From positions 806,001 to 870,000 of the forward strand of contig CP138327.1 of the NCBI GenBank assembly GCA_037956075.1: 64,000 nucleotides of DNA, written 5' to 3'. The position numbers and the translations under genes were made by a program. This stretch comes from Catillopecten margaritatus gill symbiont. GTDB lineage: Bacteria; Pseudomonadota; Gammaproteobacteria; PS1; Pseudothioglobaceae. Under the pieces are notes generated by a model. That model was not told the DNA's origin, searched no databases, and worked only from the letters and a program-made list of their open reading frames with translations. Shown piece by piece: positions 34,468 through 44,847 of the stretch. Every line of letters starts with the position of its first letter. Within the stretch, counting starts at the first letter, position 1.

Positions 34468-36087
34468 ATGAACAATCAAAAATTATTTTTAGGCATTGCC
34501 ATTTTTCTAACGGTTTTTATCCTGTGGGATAAATGGCAAATCACGCATACCGTCGATGAAAATGGCAATACCGTGCGTAAAACCACAACGACTTTAGTGG
34601 GTGCGCCTATTTCAAATAGTGATGTGCCGATGATGGACTCACAATCAATAGAAATTGATTTGCCAACGATGCCAACGGTTGTTCAAAAAGGGGGGTTTAC
34701 CACGGTAACCACCGATTTATTAACGGTAGAAATTAGCCACAAAGGTGGCACGCTTCAAAATGCGTATTTAAATGATTATCCTATTGAATTGGGTGGTAGC
34801 GAAAAGTTCCAATTATTGAGCGATAAAGCAGGGCAATTGTTCCAAGCACAGAGTGGTTTGGCATCAAGCAATGATTTATTACCGACGCATTTATCTGATT
34901 TTCATTCAACCAGCACCGATTACCAAATGAACGGCGACACTTTAATCGTGCCATTGACTTGGCAAGGTAAAAACGGTGTTCAAGTGGTGAAAAATTACCA
35001 TTTTCAGCGGGGCAGTTATGTGGTGGGTGTCGATTATCAAGTCAAAAATAACACCAGTCAAGCCATTCCTGTTAAGTCGTATGTGCGTTTGAGTCGTCAA
35101 TCAATCGACCAAGGCAATGTGATGATGCCGACTTTCACGGGGGGCATTGTGTATAACAAAGCCGAGCATACTGTACAAAAAAATGACTTTGAAGATTGGG
35201 GTGATTTTAATGCGCAACAAGCAACTGGCGGCTGGCTGGCAATGGTGCAACAATACTTTATGGCAGCATGGATTCCAAACCAAGAACAAGCCCAAAGTTT
35301 TTCTGCCAGCACAAAAAACAGCATTCACAAATTAACTAATGCTAATCAACAAATAAGCGTGGCTGCTGGCACGACTGCGACACTGGCGACTAACGAGCTA
35401 TACATCGGACCAAAGGAATATGGCAAGATTGAAAAAGTGGCAAAAGGATTGCATTACACTTTGGACTACGGCTGGTTAGATGTGCTTGCAGACCCGTTAT
35501 CGTGGGGTATTCATAAAATCAACGACTTTGTTAGCAGTTGGGGTTGGTCGATTATTATTATTACCTTATTGATTAAGTTGGCGTTTTATCCACTCAGTGA
35601 AAAATCTTATCGTTCAATGGCAGGGATGAGAAAGTTAGCGCCAAGATTAGCGAAGTTGAAAGAAACCTATGGCGACGACAAGCAAAAAATGGGTCAAAAA
35701 ACCATGGAACTTTATAAGAAAGAAAAAATCAATCCTGCCTCTGGTTGCCTGCCGATTATGGTGCAAATCCCCGTATTTATCGCTTTCTACTGGATGTTGC
35801 TAGATACCATTGAATTGCGTCAAACGGCATTTTGGTGGATATCAGATTTATCCGAGATGGACCCGTATTACATCCTGCCGATTATAATGGGTGCGTCAAT
35901 GTTCATTCAACAAAAACTCAACCCCCCACCACCTGACCCAATGCAAGCGAAGATTATGATGGCGTTGCCTTTTGTGTTTACGGTGATGTTCTTGTGGTTC
36001 CCGTCGGGCTTGGTGTTGTATTGGGTGTTTAACAATACGCTATCCATCCTACAGCAATGGAGTATTAATAAGCGTATCAATGGCTAA
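34468..36087 (+). CDS. yidC: Membrane protein insertase YidC
   Basis: Inserts and folds inner-membrane proteins (including the Fo subunits encoded further along). In 539 aa: N-terminal helix (about 4-22), a large periplasmic beta domain (about 25-345), and the conserved C-terminal five-helix core beginning WGWSIIIITLLIKLAFYPLSEKSYRSM. LPIMVQIPVFIAFYWML, FIQQKLNPPP and MALPFVFTVMFLWFPSGLVLYW are hallmark blocks; the Arg in SEKSYRSM is the functional hydrophilic-groove arginine. End of the rpmH cluster. Confidence 0.96.
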   Translation: MNNQKLFLGIAIFLTVFILWDKWQITHTVDENGNTVRKTTTTLVGAPISNSDVPMMDSQSIEIDLPTMPTVVQKGGFTTVTTDLLTVEISHKGGTLQNAYLNDYPIELGGSEKFQLLSDKAGQLFQAQSGLASSNDLLPTHLSDFHSTSTDYQMNGDTLIVPLTWQGKNGVQVVKNYHFQRGSYVVGVDYQVKNNTSQAIPVKSYVRLSRQSIDQGNVMMPTFTGGIVYNKAEHTVQKNDFEDWGDFNAQQATGGWLAMVQQYFMAAWIPNQEQAQSFSASTKNSIHKLTNANQQISVAAGTTATLATNELYIGPKEYGKIEKVAKGLHYTLDYGWLDVLADPLSWGIHKINDFVSSWGWSIIIITLLIKLAFYPLSEKSYRSMAGMRKLAPRLAKLKETYGDDKQKMGQKTMELYKKEKINPASGCLPIMVQIPVFIAFYWMLLDTIELRQTAFWWISDLSEMDPYYILPIIMGASMFIQQKLNPPPPDPMQAKIMMALPFVFTVMFLWFPSGLVLYWVFNNTLSILQQWSINKRING

Positions 36088-36124
36088 TTAACAAATAGAC
36101 GCAACCTGTTTGTTTAGAATTTTT

Positions 36125-36212
36125 AGTGCAAAGCGCCCTATTCTCCAGTGTAAGACACTCTGTTTTCCAGTGCAAAGCGTCTGTTCTCCAACGCAAGATG
36201 CTCTGTCATTCC
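36125..36212 (+). repeat. Four degenerate 22-bp tandem repeats
   Basis: Units of 22, 22, 21 and 23 bp: AGTGCAAAGCGCCCTATTCTCC, then AGTGTAAGACACTCTGTTTTCC and two more of the pattern A(G/A)(T/C)GCAA-G-(T/C)-CTNTTCTCC. They begin 37 bp after the yidC stop and run directly into the inverted repeat at 36203. No open frame; the spacer looks repeat-built. Confidence 0.65.
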
Positions 36213-36273
36213 GAGCGTAGTCGAGGGGTTTCGTATGAAAGAAAAGATCCCTCGACTACGCTCGGGATGACAG
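36203..36273. repeat. Perfect-arm inverted repeat (TGTCATTCCGAGCG family)
   Basis: CTGTCATTCCGAGCGTAGTCGAGGG on the left pairs with CCCTCGACTACGCTCGGGATGACAG on the right, with one internal mismatch and a loop of about 20 bp. RNA from either strand would form a hairpin of about 25 bp. A clear member of the repeat family at 6484, 14175 and 36304. Confidence 0.8.
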
Positions 36274-36303
36274 TAAAAAAAAGACACTTGGAGTAATAGC
36301 CAA

Positions 36304-36336
36304 TGTCATCCTGAGCGCAGCCGAAGGATCTTTTTT
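36304..36336. repeat. Single-arm TGTCATCCTGAGCG repeat
   Basis: TGTCATCCTGAGCGCAGCCGAAGGATCTTTTTT is the left arm plus AGGATCTT stretch of the same family, 30 bp after the perfect copy. Similar sequences are known in unrelated bacteria. The rest of the 310-bp yidC-dioxygenase spacer (36088-36397) holds only these repeats and an AT-rich lead into the next gene. Confidence 0.6.
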
Positions 36337-36397
36337 GATACTTGCATATTATGCAGGTGAGGACGATAAAGAGACAGATTGTTGGTAAAATAAAGGC

Positions 36398-37237
36398 ATG
36401 TGGTCAAATAATTCAAGTTATCAATACTGGCGAGATGAAAAACTGGCGAATGCAGTGCAAAGTGTTGAGGCGTGTTCGGTTGAAGTTTCTAATCCCTTTG
36501 CTTTGAGTAAGGCTGAAAAGGATAAAATCCAACAACTGTGCCGTCATAATAATTTTGCCCTATTTGAAACCCCTGCGCAAACCAACTACGCCGATGCCAT
36601 TAAGCAGTTTAATCAGCAATTCGGTTTAACCGATCAAGACCCTCATCTTTATGTGCAACAGGACGGGCTGGCACACATCACCCAAAGCGAGCAAAAAAGA
36701 CAAGCAGATTTTATTCCCTATACCAATAAAGCCATCGGCTGGCATACGGATGGGTATTACAATACGCTGAGTAATCGCATTCGTGCATTTTCATTGTTTT
36801 GTGTTAACCCTGCTATCAAGGGCGGGGAAAACAGTTGGATAGACAATGAAATACTCTATATTTTATTACGCGAACAAAGCCCAGAGGCAATTGAACTACT
36901 AAAGAGAACAGATGCAATGACAATCCCCGCACACGAAGAAAAAGGCAAAATTCTACGCCCTAAATCCACCGATGCGATTTTTATGCTGGATAACACACGC
37001 CTTTATTTGCGCTACACACAACGCAAAAAGACGGTGCAGTTTGCGAGTGAAGTAGGTGCGGCAGTTGCCTTATTGGATGAAATTTTAGCCAAAGGCAGTG
37101 CCTATCATTTTCAGCATTTAATGGCAAAAAATCAAGGTATTATATGTAACAATATTATTCACAAACGCAGTGGTTTTGTGGATGATAAGGATAATTCACG
37201 GTTACTTTTAAGGGGGCGATATTTTGAAAGGGTTTAA
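36398..37237 (+). CDS. TauD/TfdA-family Fe(II)/2-oxoglutarate-dependent dioxygenase
   Basis: 279-aa non-heme iron oxygenase homolog. The metal-binding HxD is WHTDGYY (H125 region) and the distal His with the 2OG-binding Arg fit NNIIHKRSGFVDDKDNSRLLLRGRYFERV near the C-terminus. There is no signal peptide. Substrate unknown; taurine is not implied by the family name. It heads a run of five genes each overlapping the next by 4-14 bp (dioxygenase, pentapeptide-repeat gene, ampD, kdsC, MGMT-like). Confidence 0.85.
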   Translation: MWSNNSSYQYWRDEKLANAVQSVEACSVEVSNPFALSKAEKDKIQQLCRHNNFALFETPAQTNYADAIKQFNQQFGLTDQDPHLYVQQDGLAHITQSEQKRQADFIPYTNKAIGWHTDGYYNTLSNRIRAFSLFCVNPAIKGGENSWIDNEILYILLREQSPEAIELLKRTDAMTIPAHEEKGKILRPKSTDAIFMLDNTRLYLRYTQRKKTVQFASEVGAAVALLDEILAKGSAYHFQHLMAKNQGIICNNIIHKRSGFVDDKDNSRLLLRGRYFERV

Positions 37238-38698
37238 CATTATAGACAGGATAAAGCACAATAAAAAAATTAAAAGACTGCAACAACAACACAATAAATT
37301 CACAAAATTACCCAGCACTTGGGCAAGAATTGTTATTGTTATGCTGTTTTCTACAGTGTCAGGCGTGTTACTTTGGTTTGTTTATACAAATCCTTGTGGA
37401 TGGGAAATATTTAACGAGACAACAATAGACGCAAAAAGTATTATTTCTTTAACCACCTTAATAATAACAGCCCCCATTGTTTTTGCTATCTGGGCATTTC
37501 GTGATAAAAATAAATTATTGGAATTAGAAAATGCTAGAAAAGACACTAACCTCAAGGAGTTTCAACAACTACAACGCTGGGCAACAGGCAATATTGAGGG
37601 TGATAAAGACAATGAAGACAATGAAATTGCTTTACAAATATCTGCTCTGCACTCCTTGCGTGGCTACCTCAAAGGCGAATATGGCGAGAGTTTTAGGCGG
37701 GGTGCGTATGAGATTTTTCGTGCCGCTTTAGCCACTCAACATCAAAAAATTATAGAACGAGTAAAAGGTAAAGAGTTTAAAAATATAACGGATGCAATAG
37801 ATAAATGCCCACTAACCAAACAACTCAATATCATTGCTAATGAAGAATGGTTTAATTTATTGATTAATCACAATTTTCCTACTAACAATATCAGCTTGTT
37901 AGGCGTAGATTTACACAAAACCTATCTACATCATCGTATCTATGGCAAAACACTAGATTTGACGCATGCACAATTACAAGGGGCGGATTTGGGGCAGGCA
38001 CGATTACAAGGGGCGGATTTAGAGGAGACGCAATTACAAGGGGCGAATTTGAGGGATGCACAATTACAAGGGGCGGATTTGAGGGATGCACAATTACAAG
38101 GGGCGAATTTGAGGATGCACAATTACAAGGGGCGAATTTGAGGGATGCACAATTACAAGGGGCGAATTTGAGGGATGCACAATTACAAGGGGCGAATTTG
38201 AGGGATGCACAATTACAAGGGGCGGATTTGAGGGATGCACAATTACAAGGGGCGAATTTGAGGGATGCACAATTACAAGGGGCGGATTTGAGGGATGCAC
38301 AATTACAAGGGGCGAATTTGTGGGATGCACAATTACAAGGGGCGAATTTGTGGGATGCACAATTACAAGGGGCGGATTTGAGGGATGCACAATTACAAGG
38401 GGCTTATATATCCAATAAGGGGCTTGAATTCTTGAATTTTGAACAACAAATAGCACAACAAATTGGCAAAGAAACCACTACAGAGGCTTTAGAAAAACAA
38501 TATAAAGCACTGGATGAAACACAAAAATCACAATTGATTCAAGCGTTAAAAGCCGTTAAAAGCCAAAATACTGATGCAGCAATACAACGCATTGAATCTG
38601 CCTCAGAAACATTGAATTTATCAAAGGCAACCACAGGAGCCTACAGTCAAGAAGAGGCAGATAAGTGGTTAAACGATTATAAAGAGCAAAACAAATGA
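37224..38698 (+). pseudogene. Pentapeptide-repeat membrane protein, frame broken by 1-nt deletion
   Basis: TTG start at 37224 with ribosome site AAGGGGGCG. About 250 residues precede the repeats: a basic N-terminus, two membrane helices (about 33-52 and 72-93), then a charged cytoplasmic region (GDKDNEDNEIALQISALHSLRGYLKGEYGESFRRGAYEIFRAAL). A tandem array then encodes ADLRD-AQLQG / ANLRD-AQLQG pentapeptides (A(D/N)LXX). Near 38113 one unit has GAGGATGC instead of GAGGGATGC, losing one G; the frame then ends at 38141 (305 aa). The -1 frame continues from the remaining repeats to 38698 with an intact helical C-terminal domain. Restoring one base gives 491 aa. Either a broken gene, a phase-variable one, or a sequencing/assembly error in the repeats. 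Overlaps dioxygenase by 14 bp and ampD by 4 bp. Confidence 0.75.
37980..38398 (+). repeat. 14-unit 30-bp tandem array in the pentapeptide gene
   Basis: Thirteen 30-bp units plus one of 29 bp. Unit form GGGGCG(A/G)ATTTGAGGGATGCACAATTACAA. The first two units are diverged; most of the rest are identical or differ at one or two positions (GCGAAT or GCGGAT; TGAGGG or TGTGGG). The 29-bp unit is 38100-38128. Such DNA-level identity points to recent expansion or gene-conversion-like slippage, and it also makes assembly of this stretch prone to error. Confidence 0.95.
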
Positions 38699-39186
38699 CA
38701 ATTAAACAAACCCCTTCACCCAATTATAACAAACGCCCTAATGGCGAGATTTCGCTGATTGTTATTCATAATATATCACTACCACCGAACGAGTTTGACA
38801 ATGATTATATTGAGCAGTTTTTTACCAATCAATTAGATTTTGATAAACACCCTTATTTTCAAACTTTGATGGGTGTTGAGGTGTCGGCGCATTTATTGAT
38901 TAAACGCGATGGCAGCGTGATTCAATTTGTGCCTTTTGAAAAGCGCGCTTGGCATGCAGGGCGCTCAGAATTTAACGGTAGGGAAAATTGTAATGATTTC
39001 TCAATCGGCATTGAATTAGAAGGGGGTGATGAAATTAAATATACCGATCAACAATATCAAGCACTCAACGAGCACATAAAAACATTAAAATCACACTATC
39101 CGATAACAGATGTTGTTGGACATAGCGACATTGCCCCAGGTAGGAAAACCGACCCTGGGGCATCTTTTGATTGGAGCAGAATATGA
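38695..39186 (+). CDS. ampD: 1,6-anhydro-N-acetylmuramyl-L-alanine amidase
   Basis: Cytoplasmic zinc amidase that recycles peptidoglycan, releasing peptides from anhydro-muropeptides. In 163 aa: VIHNISLPP (H at about 26), the catalytic region SAHLLIKRDGSVIQFVPFEKRAWHAG, IGIELEGGDE, and a C-terminal VVGHSDIAPGRKTDPG, supplying His-His-Asp zinc ligands and the catalytic Glu. Overlaps the pentapeptide gene by 4 bp and kdsC by 4 bp (ATGA). Confidence 0.95.
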   Translation: MTIKQTPSPNYNKRPNGEISLIVIHNISLPPNEFDNDYIEQFFTNQLDFDKHPYFQTLMGVEVSAHLLIKRDGSVIQFVPFEKRAWHAGRSEFNGRENCNDFSIGIELEGGDEIKYTDQQYQALNEHIKTLKSHYPITDVVGHSDIAPGRKTDPGASFDWSRI

Positions 39187-39704
39187 ACGCAGAAAATTTA
39201 GCAAAAAAAATTAAACTGATTATCTTTGATGTCGATGGCGTCTTAACCGATGGTGGGCTGTATTTTGCCGAAGATGGCTCGGAGATGAAACGCTTTAACT
39301 CACTGGATGGTCACGGTATCAAAATGCTAAAAGAAAGTGGCGTTGAGCCTGCGGTCATCAGTGCGAGAAACACCAAAAGCGTTGATCATCGGATGAAGAA
39401 TTTAGGTATTGAACATTTTTATCAAGGGCAAAGTGATAAAGTCATTGCGTTTACCGCATTGCTGAAAAAACTCAATGTGCGTGCCGAGGAAGTGGCGTAT
39501 GTGGGTGATGATGTGATTGATTTACCCGTGATGACCAAAGTCGGTTTTGCCGTTGCCGTTGCCAATGCCCACGACTTAGTCAAGCAACATTCACAAATGA
39601 CAACGGATAAAATCGGCGGACAGGGTGCCGTGCGTGAAGTCTGTGATTTTATCCTCAAAGCACAAGGGAATTTTGATAAAGCAATGGCGCCCTATTTGCC
39701 ATGA
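39183..39704 (+). CDS. kdsC: 3-deoxy-D-manno-octulosonate 8-phosphate phosphatase
   Basis: HAD phosphatase making free KDO for LPS core. The ATG at 39183 is chosen (GGAG site 7 bp upstream, ATGA overlap with ampD); a TTG at 39171 would add only four residues. The 173-aa protein has IIFDVDGVLTDGGLYF (motif I), VISARNTKSVDHRMKNLGI (motif II region) and YVGDDVIDLPVM (motif IV) of the KdsC type. Tight overlaps both sides. Confidence 0.95.
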   Translation: MNAENLAKKIKLIIFDVDGVLTDGGLYFAEDGSEMKRFNSLDGHGIKMLKESGVEPAVISARNTKSVDHRMKNLGIEHFYQGQSDKVIAFTALLKKLNVRAEEVAYVGDDVIDLPVMTKVGFAVAVANAHDLVKQHSQMTTDKIGGQGAVREVCDFILKAQGNFDKAMAPYLP

Positions 39705-40000
39705 CCGAATTTCAACAACTGTGCTATGACACTTTAAAAGAAAAAGTCCCCGCTGGCACGGTCACTACCTATGGTGGACTCGCCAAACTCATCAATCACC
39801 CCAAAGCCTATCGAGCAGTCGGCTCAGCCATGAATAAAAACCCCTTTGCACCCGAAGTGCCTTGCCACCGTGTGGTGAAATCGAATGGCGATTTGGGTGA
39901 ATTTGCGTATGACATTTCACTCAAAGTAAAACGCCTTCAAGAAGAAGGCGTTTTTGTAGAAAATGGCAAGATTGTTGATTTTAAGAAAATCTGTATTTAA
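39701..40000 (+). CDS. MGMT-family O6-alkylguanine-DNA alkyltransferase-like protein
   Basis: 99-aa single-domain homolog of the alkyl-acceptor domain of Ogt/Ada, without the N-terminal ribonuclease-like domain. It keeps the reactive-cysteine motif EVPCHRVVKSNGDLG, so it is not the Trp-for-Cys Atl type. Upstream YGGLAKLINHPKAYRAVGSAMNKNP is the helix-turn-helix recognition part. Suicide repair of O6-alkylguanine is likely (family knowledge). Last of the overlapping cluster; its stop overlaps the convergent atpC stop by 3-4 bp. Confidence 0.85.
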   Translation: MTEFQQLCYDTLKEKVPAGTVTTYGGLAKLINHPKAYRAVGSAMNKNPFAPEVPCHRVVKSNGDLGEFAYDISLKVKRLQEEGVFVENGKIVDFKKICI

Positions 40001-40410
40001 ATTTTCTTCCCACGCATTTTACTAATCATTTGCAATTGCATCATTGACTCAGCAAGAGCCGCTTGTGCTGAGCCAAGGTCTTGGTCACCGCTTGAGTTAG
40101 ACATTGCCTCTTCTGCGCGCTGTTTGGCTTCTAATGCTTTAGACTCATCCAAATCACCAGCACGAATAGCTGTGTCAGAGAAGATGGTAACTACATCAGG
40201 TTGAACCTCAACGATACCGCCAGAAACATAAATAGACTCAACGCCCTTTTCAGTTTCAACACGCACCTCACCTGGCTTTAAAGTTGACAGCAAGGCAACA
40301 TGCTTTGGATAAATACCTAACTCACCTGTTGAAGCAGGTGCAAACACGCATTTAGCATCACCCGAGTAGAGTGATTCTGTTGCACTAACGATATCAACAT
40401 GAATAGTCAT
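39997..40410 (-). CDS. atpC: ATP synthase epsilon subunit
   Basis: Central-stalk regulatory subunit of F1, 137 aa. N-terminal beta sandwich (MTIHVDIVSATESLYSGDAKCVFAPASTGELGIYPKHVALLS) and C-terminal helical hairpin. Last gene of the atp operon; its stop codon shares bases with the stop of the convergent MGMT-like gene. It starts 1 bp after the atpD stop. No terminator hairpin is visible in the convergent overlap. Confidence 0.97.
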   Translation of the reverse strand: MTIHVDIVSATESLYSGDAKCVFAPASTGELGIYPKHVALLSTLKPGEVRVETEKGVESIYVSGGIVEVQPDVVTIFSDTAIRAGDLDESKALEAKQRAEEAMSNSSGDQDLGSAQAALAESMMQLQMISKMRGKKI

Positions 40411-41826
<1,416 letters not shown>

Positions 41827-41848
41827 TCACTAATTAATATTTTAATAC

Positions 41849-42712
41849 TTATACGGCAGCCGCACCACTCACAATCTCAGAGATTTCTTGAGTAATGGCT
41901 GCTTGCCTTGCTTTGTTGTAAACCAATTCTAAATCTTGCACCATATCGCCCGCATTATCCGTTGCACTCTTCATCGCAATCATGCGTGATGACTGCTCAC
42001 AAGCAATGTTTTCAACTAAGCCTTGATAAACCAAAGCCTCGATATAACGCACTAATAATGCACTTAATGCCACTTCTGCATCAGGTTCGTAGATGTAGTC
42101 CCAGTGATGATCCATACCATCCACTTCACCTGCTACCATTGGCACTAACTGTGTTACTGTTGGCACTTGAGTCATGGTGTTTTCAAATCTGTTATAGGCA
42201 ACGGATAATTGCTGAATTTCGCCTTCGTCATACGCATCTAGCATTACTTTTACTGTACCTAGTAGGTCGTCAAAGTGGGGTGCGTCGCCTAAATCTGTTA
42301 AAACTGACTTGATGGTTAATCCCGAATTCTTAAAAAATGAAGTGGCTTTTTTACCAATGGTACAAATATCAACTTTGATACCTTTGTCTTTGTATGCCAT
42401 CACTTGCTTTAATAAGCTTCTGAATAGATTAGTATTCAAACCACCACACAAACCACGGTCACTGGAAACAATGATGATGCCTACTCGTTTAATCTCGCCC
42501 GCTTCTTTCATATACGGATGTTCAAACTCAGAATGTGCATAAGCCAAATGCCCAATTACTTTAGAAATCTTATCAGAATAAGGGCGAGAGGCCAGCATTC
42601 TGTTTTGTGCTTTTTTCATCTTAGAAGCTGCGACCATTTCCATAGCCGATGTGATTTTTTGAGTATTCTTGATACTCGCAATCTGTGTTCTAATTTCCTT
42701 TCCGCTAGCCAT
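41849..42712 (-). CDS. atpG: ATP synthase gamma subunit
   Basis: Rotor shaft of F1, 287 aa. Typical start [35 protein letters not shown] and the matching C-terminal helix [20 protein letters not shown]. Eight bp separate it from atpA and 46 bp from atpD. Confidence 0.97.
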   Translation of the reverse strand: MASGKEIRTQIASIKNTQKITSAMEMVAASKMKKAQNRMLASRPYSDKISKVIGHLAYAHSEFEHPYMKEAGEIKRVGIIIVSSDRGLCGGLNTNLFRSLLKQVMAYKDKGIKVDICTIGKKATSFFKNSGLTIKSVLTDLGDAPHFDDLLGTVKVMLDAYDEGEIQQLSVAYNRFENTMTQVPTVTQLVPMVAGEVDGMDHHWDYIYEPDAEVALSALLVRYIEALVYQGLVENIACEQSSRMIAMKSATDNAGDMVQDLELVYNKARQAAITQEISEIVSGAAAV

Positions 42713-42720
42713 TTTTTATA

Positions 42721-44262
42721 TTACCAAGTATGATTTGCTTTAAAGTCATCAATTGCTGCTTTCAACTCTGCAATGATGTCGTCGTTATAATCGCCAGTTT
42801 CATTAATTTTGTCCATCAATGGGGTTTGATTTGCGCCCATATAGGCAATTAACGCTGCTTCAAAATCAACCACTTTGTTCGCTTCAAGGTCATCCAATGC
42901 GCCTGAGTTTGCCGCGAATAAAGAAGTTGCCATTTCAGCCACTGAAAGTGGGGAATATTGGTTTTGCTTCATTAACTCTGTTACTCGTTGACCACGGTCA
43001 ATTTGTGCTTTTGTTTCTGCATCAAGGTCTGATGCAAACTGTGCAAATGCCGCCAATTCACGATATTGTGCAAGGTCAAGACGAATACCGCCACCGAGTT
43101 TCTTAATGATGTCTGTTTGTGCTGCACCACCCACTCGAGATACTGATAAACCCGCGTTAATCGCTGGACGAATACCTGAGTTGAATAAGTCAGTTTCTAA
43201 GAAAATTTGACCATCAGTAATAGAAATTACATTGGTTGGAACGAATGCAGATACATCGCCACCTTGTGTTTCAATGATTGGTAATGCGGTTAATGAGCCT
43301 GTTTGACCTTTAACTTTACCACCCGTTAATTGCTCCACATAATCAGCATTAATGCGTGATGCGCGTTCAAGTAAACGAGAATGTAAGTAGAAAACATCGC
43401 CTGGGTAGGCTTCACGCCCTGGCGGACGCTTCAAAAGTAAGGATACTTCACGATAAGCCCAAGCCTGCTTGGTTAAATCATCGTAAACAATCAGTGCGTC
43501 TTCGCCAATATCACGGAAATACTCACCCATTGAACAACCTGCATAAGGCGCAATGTATTGTAAAGCTGGAGAATCAGAAGCGCCCGCATTAACGACAATG
43601 GTATTTTCCATTGCACCGTGCTCTTCTAATTTACGCACAACGGCTGCCACAGAAGAGTCTTTTTGACCAATCGCAACATACACGCACTTAACACCTGTGT
43701 CTCTTTGATTGATAATCGCATCAATCGCAACGGCTGTTTTACCCGTCTGTCTGTCACCAATAATTAACTCTCGTTGACCACGACCAACAGGTACCATTGC
43801 GTCAATCGCTTTAATACCTGTTTGAATTGGCTGATCAACCGATTGACGGTCAATAACACCTGGTGCAATCACTTCTAATGGACGCGCATGTTCGGTTGTA
43901 ATGTCGCCTTTGCCGTCGATAGGCTTTCCTAATGGATTAACCACACGACCTAACATCGCCTCACCAACTGGCACTTCCACTAAGCGATTAGTACACTTAA
44001 CTGTGTCGCCCTCAGAAATATGTAAATATTCACCTAAAACCACCGCACCAACGGAATCTTGCTCTAAGTTAAGCGCCATGCCGAATGTATTGCCCGGAAA
44101 TTCAAGCATTTCACCAAATTGAACATCGGCTAAACCATGAATACGAACGATACCATCACTTACACTGATAACTGTACCTTCTGTACGCGCCTCAGATGCA
44201 AAATCAAAGCCCTCTATTTGTTTTTTAATTAAATCACTGATTTCACTTGCGTTTAATTGCAT
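42721..44262 (-). CDS. atpA: ATP synthase alpha subunit
   Basis: Non-catalytic nucleotide-binding F1 subunit, 513 aa. Walker [14 protein letters not shown] around 169-180, [43 protein letters not shown] in the nucleotide-binding region, and the C-terminal helical domain. Starts 26 bp after atpH. Confidence 0.98.
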   Translation of the reverse strand: MQLNASEISDLIKKQIEGFDFASEARTEGTVISVSDGIVRIHGLADVQFGEMLEFPGNTFGMALNLEQDSVGAVVLGEYLHISEGDTVKCTNRLVEVPVGEAMLGRVVNPLGKPIDGKGDITTEHARPLEVIAPGVIDRQSVDQPIQTGIKAIDAMVPVGRGQRELIIGDRQTGKTAVAIDAIINQRDTGVKCVYVAIGQKDSSVAAVVRKLEEHGAMENTIVVNAGASDSPALQYIAPYAGCSMGEYFRDIGEDALIVYDDLTKQAWAYREVSLLLKRPPGREAYPGDVFYLHSRLLERASRINADYVEQLTGGKVKGQTGSLTALPIIETQGGDVSAFVPTNVISITDGQIFLETDLFNSGIRPAINAGLSVSRVGGAAQTDIIKKLGGGIRLDLAQYRELAAFAQFASDLDAETKAQIDRGQRVTELMKQNQYSPLSVAEMATSLFAANSGALDDLEANKVVDFEAALIAYMGANQTPLMDKINETGDYNDDIIAELKAAIDDFKANHTW

Positions 44263-44288
44263 ATTCCTACCTCTTTTAAAATTTTAAA

Positions 44289-44837
44289 TTAATTAATTGA
44301 CAGACTTGAACCCAGCCCATTAACACGAGCTTGAATTGACAAGTCAGTTACTTTGTCACCTTCTTTAATCACCACACCACCGACCAAATTCTTATCAATT
44401 TCAGTGTCAATACTCACTGTCGTTTTATATTTATCTGATAAATCACGGGTAATTTTCTTTTCTTCCGCAGCACTTAACTTATAAGCACTCGTTACCTGAA
44501 ACACTTTTGCATCGCTACCAAGGTTACATTTTGCATCAAACAATGCCAAGATACTCGGCAATACACCAATACGATTATTTTTTAACAATAAGTCCACAAA
44601 AGCAATTTCTTGAGCGTTTAACATTCTACCCATAGCAGACTGATAAATTTCAATAATGGCTTTAGACTTAACAGCTTTAGTCGCATTAGGGGAGGCAATA
44701 AATGCACGCATTTTTGTATCATCCGCTATAGACGCGCCCACTTCCAAAATACTTCTCCATACCGAGTGCATTTCGTTTTGCTGTGCAATTTCAAAAATTG
44801 CATTGGCATAAGGTTTGGCGATTGTTGTTAATTCCAC
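44289..44837 (-). CDS. atpH: ATP synthase delta subunit
   Basis: Peripheral-stalk cap linking F1 to subunit b, 182 aa. N-terminal six-helix domain (ELTTIAKPYANAIFEIAQQ...) and C-terminal VGGVVIKEGDKVTDLSIQARVNGLGSSL. Ten bp after atpF. Confidence 0.95.
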   Translation of the reverse strand: MELTTIAKPYANAIFEIAQQNEMHSVWRSILEVGASIADDTKMRAFIASPNATKAVKSKAIIEIYQSAMGRMLNAQEIAFVDLLLKNNRIGVLPSILALFDAKCNLGSDAKVFQVTSAYKLSAAEEKKITRDLSDKYKTTVSIDTEIDKNLVGGVVIKEGDKVTDLSIQARVNGLGSSLSIN

Positions 44838-44847
44838 TGCTTAATCC

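Noticed and set aside
37980-38398. Regular 30-bp repeats that might suggest a CRISPR array
   Set aside because: The repeats are contiguous with no unique spacers, and they translate as pentapeptides in frame with the upstream gene.
37891-38456. Long open frames on the minus strand through the same array, encoding LVIVHPSNPP-type repeats
   Set aside because: They are mirror images of the tandem repeat, with no ribosome site and no domain; the plus-strand frame has the real N- and C-terminal domains.
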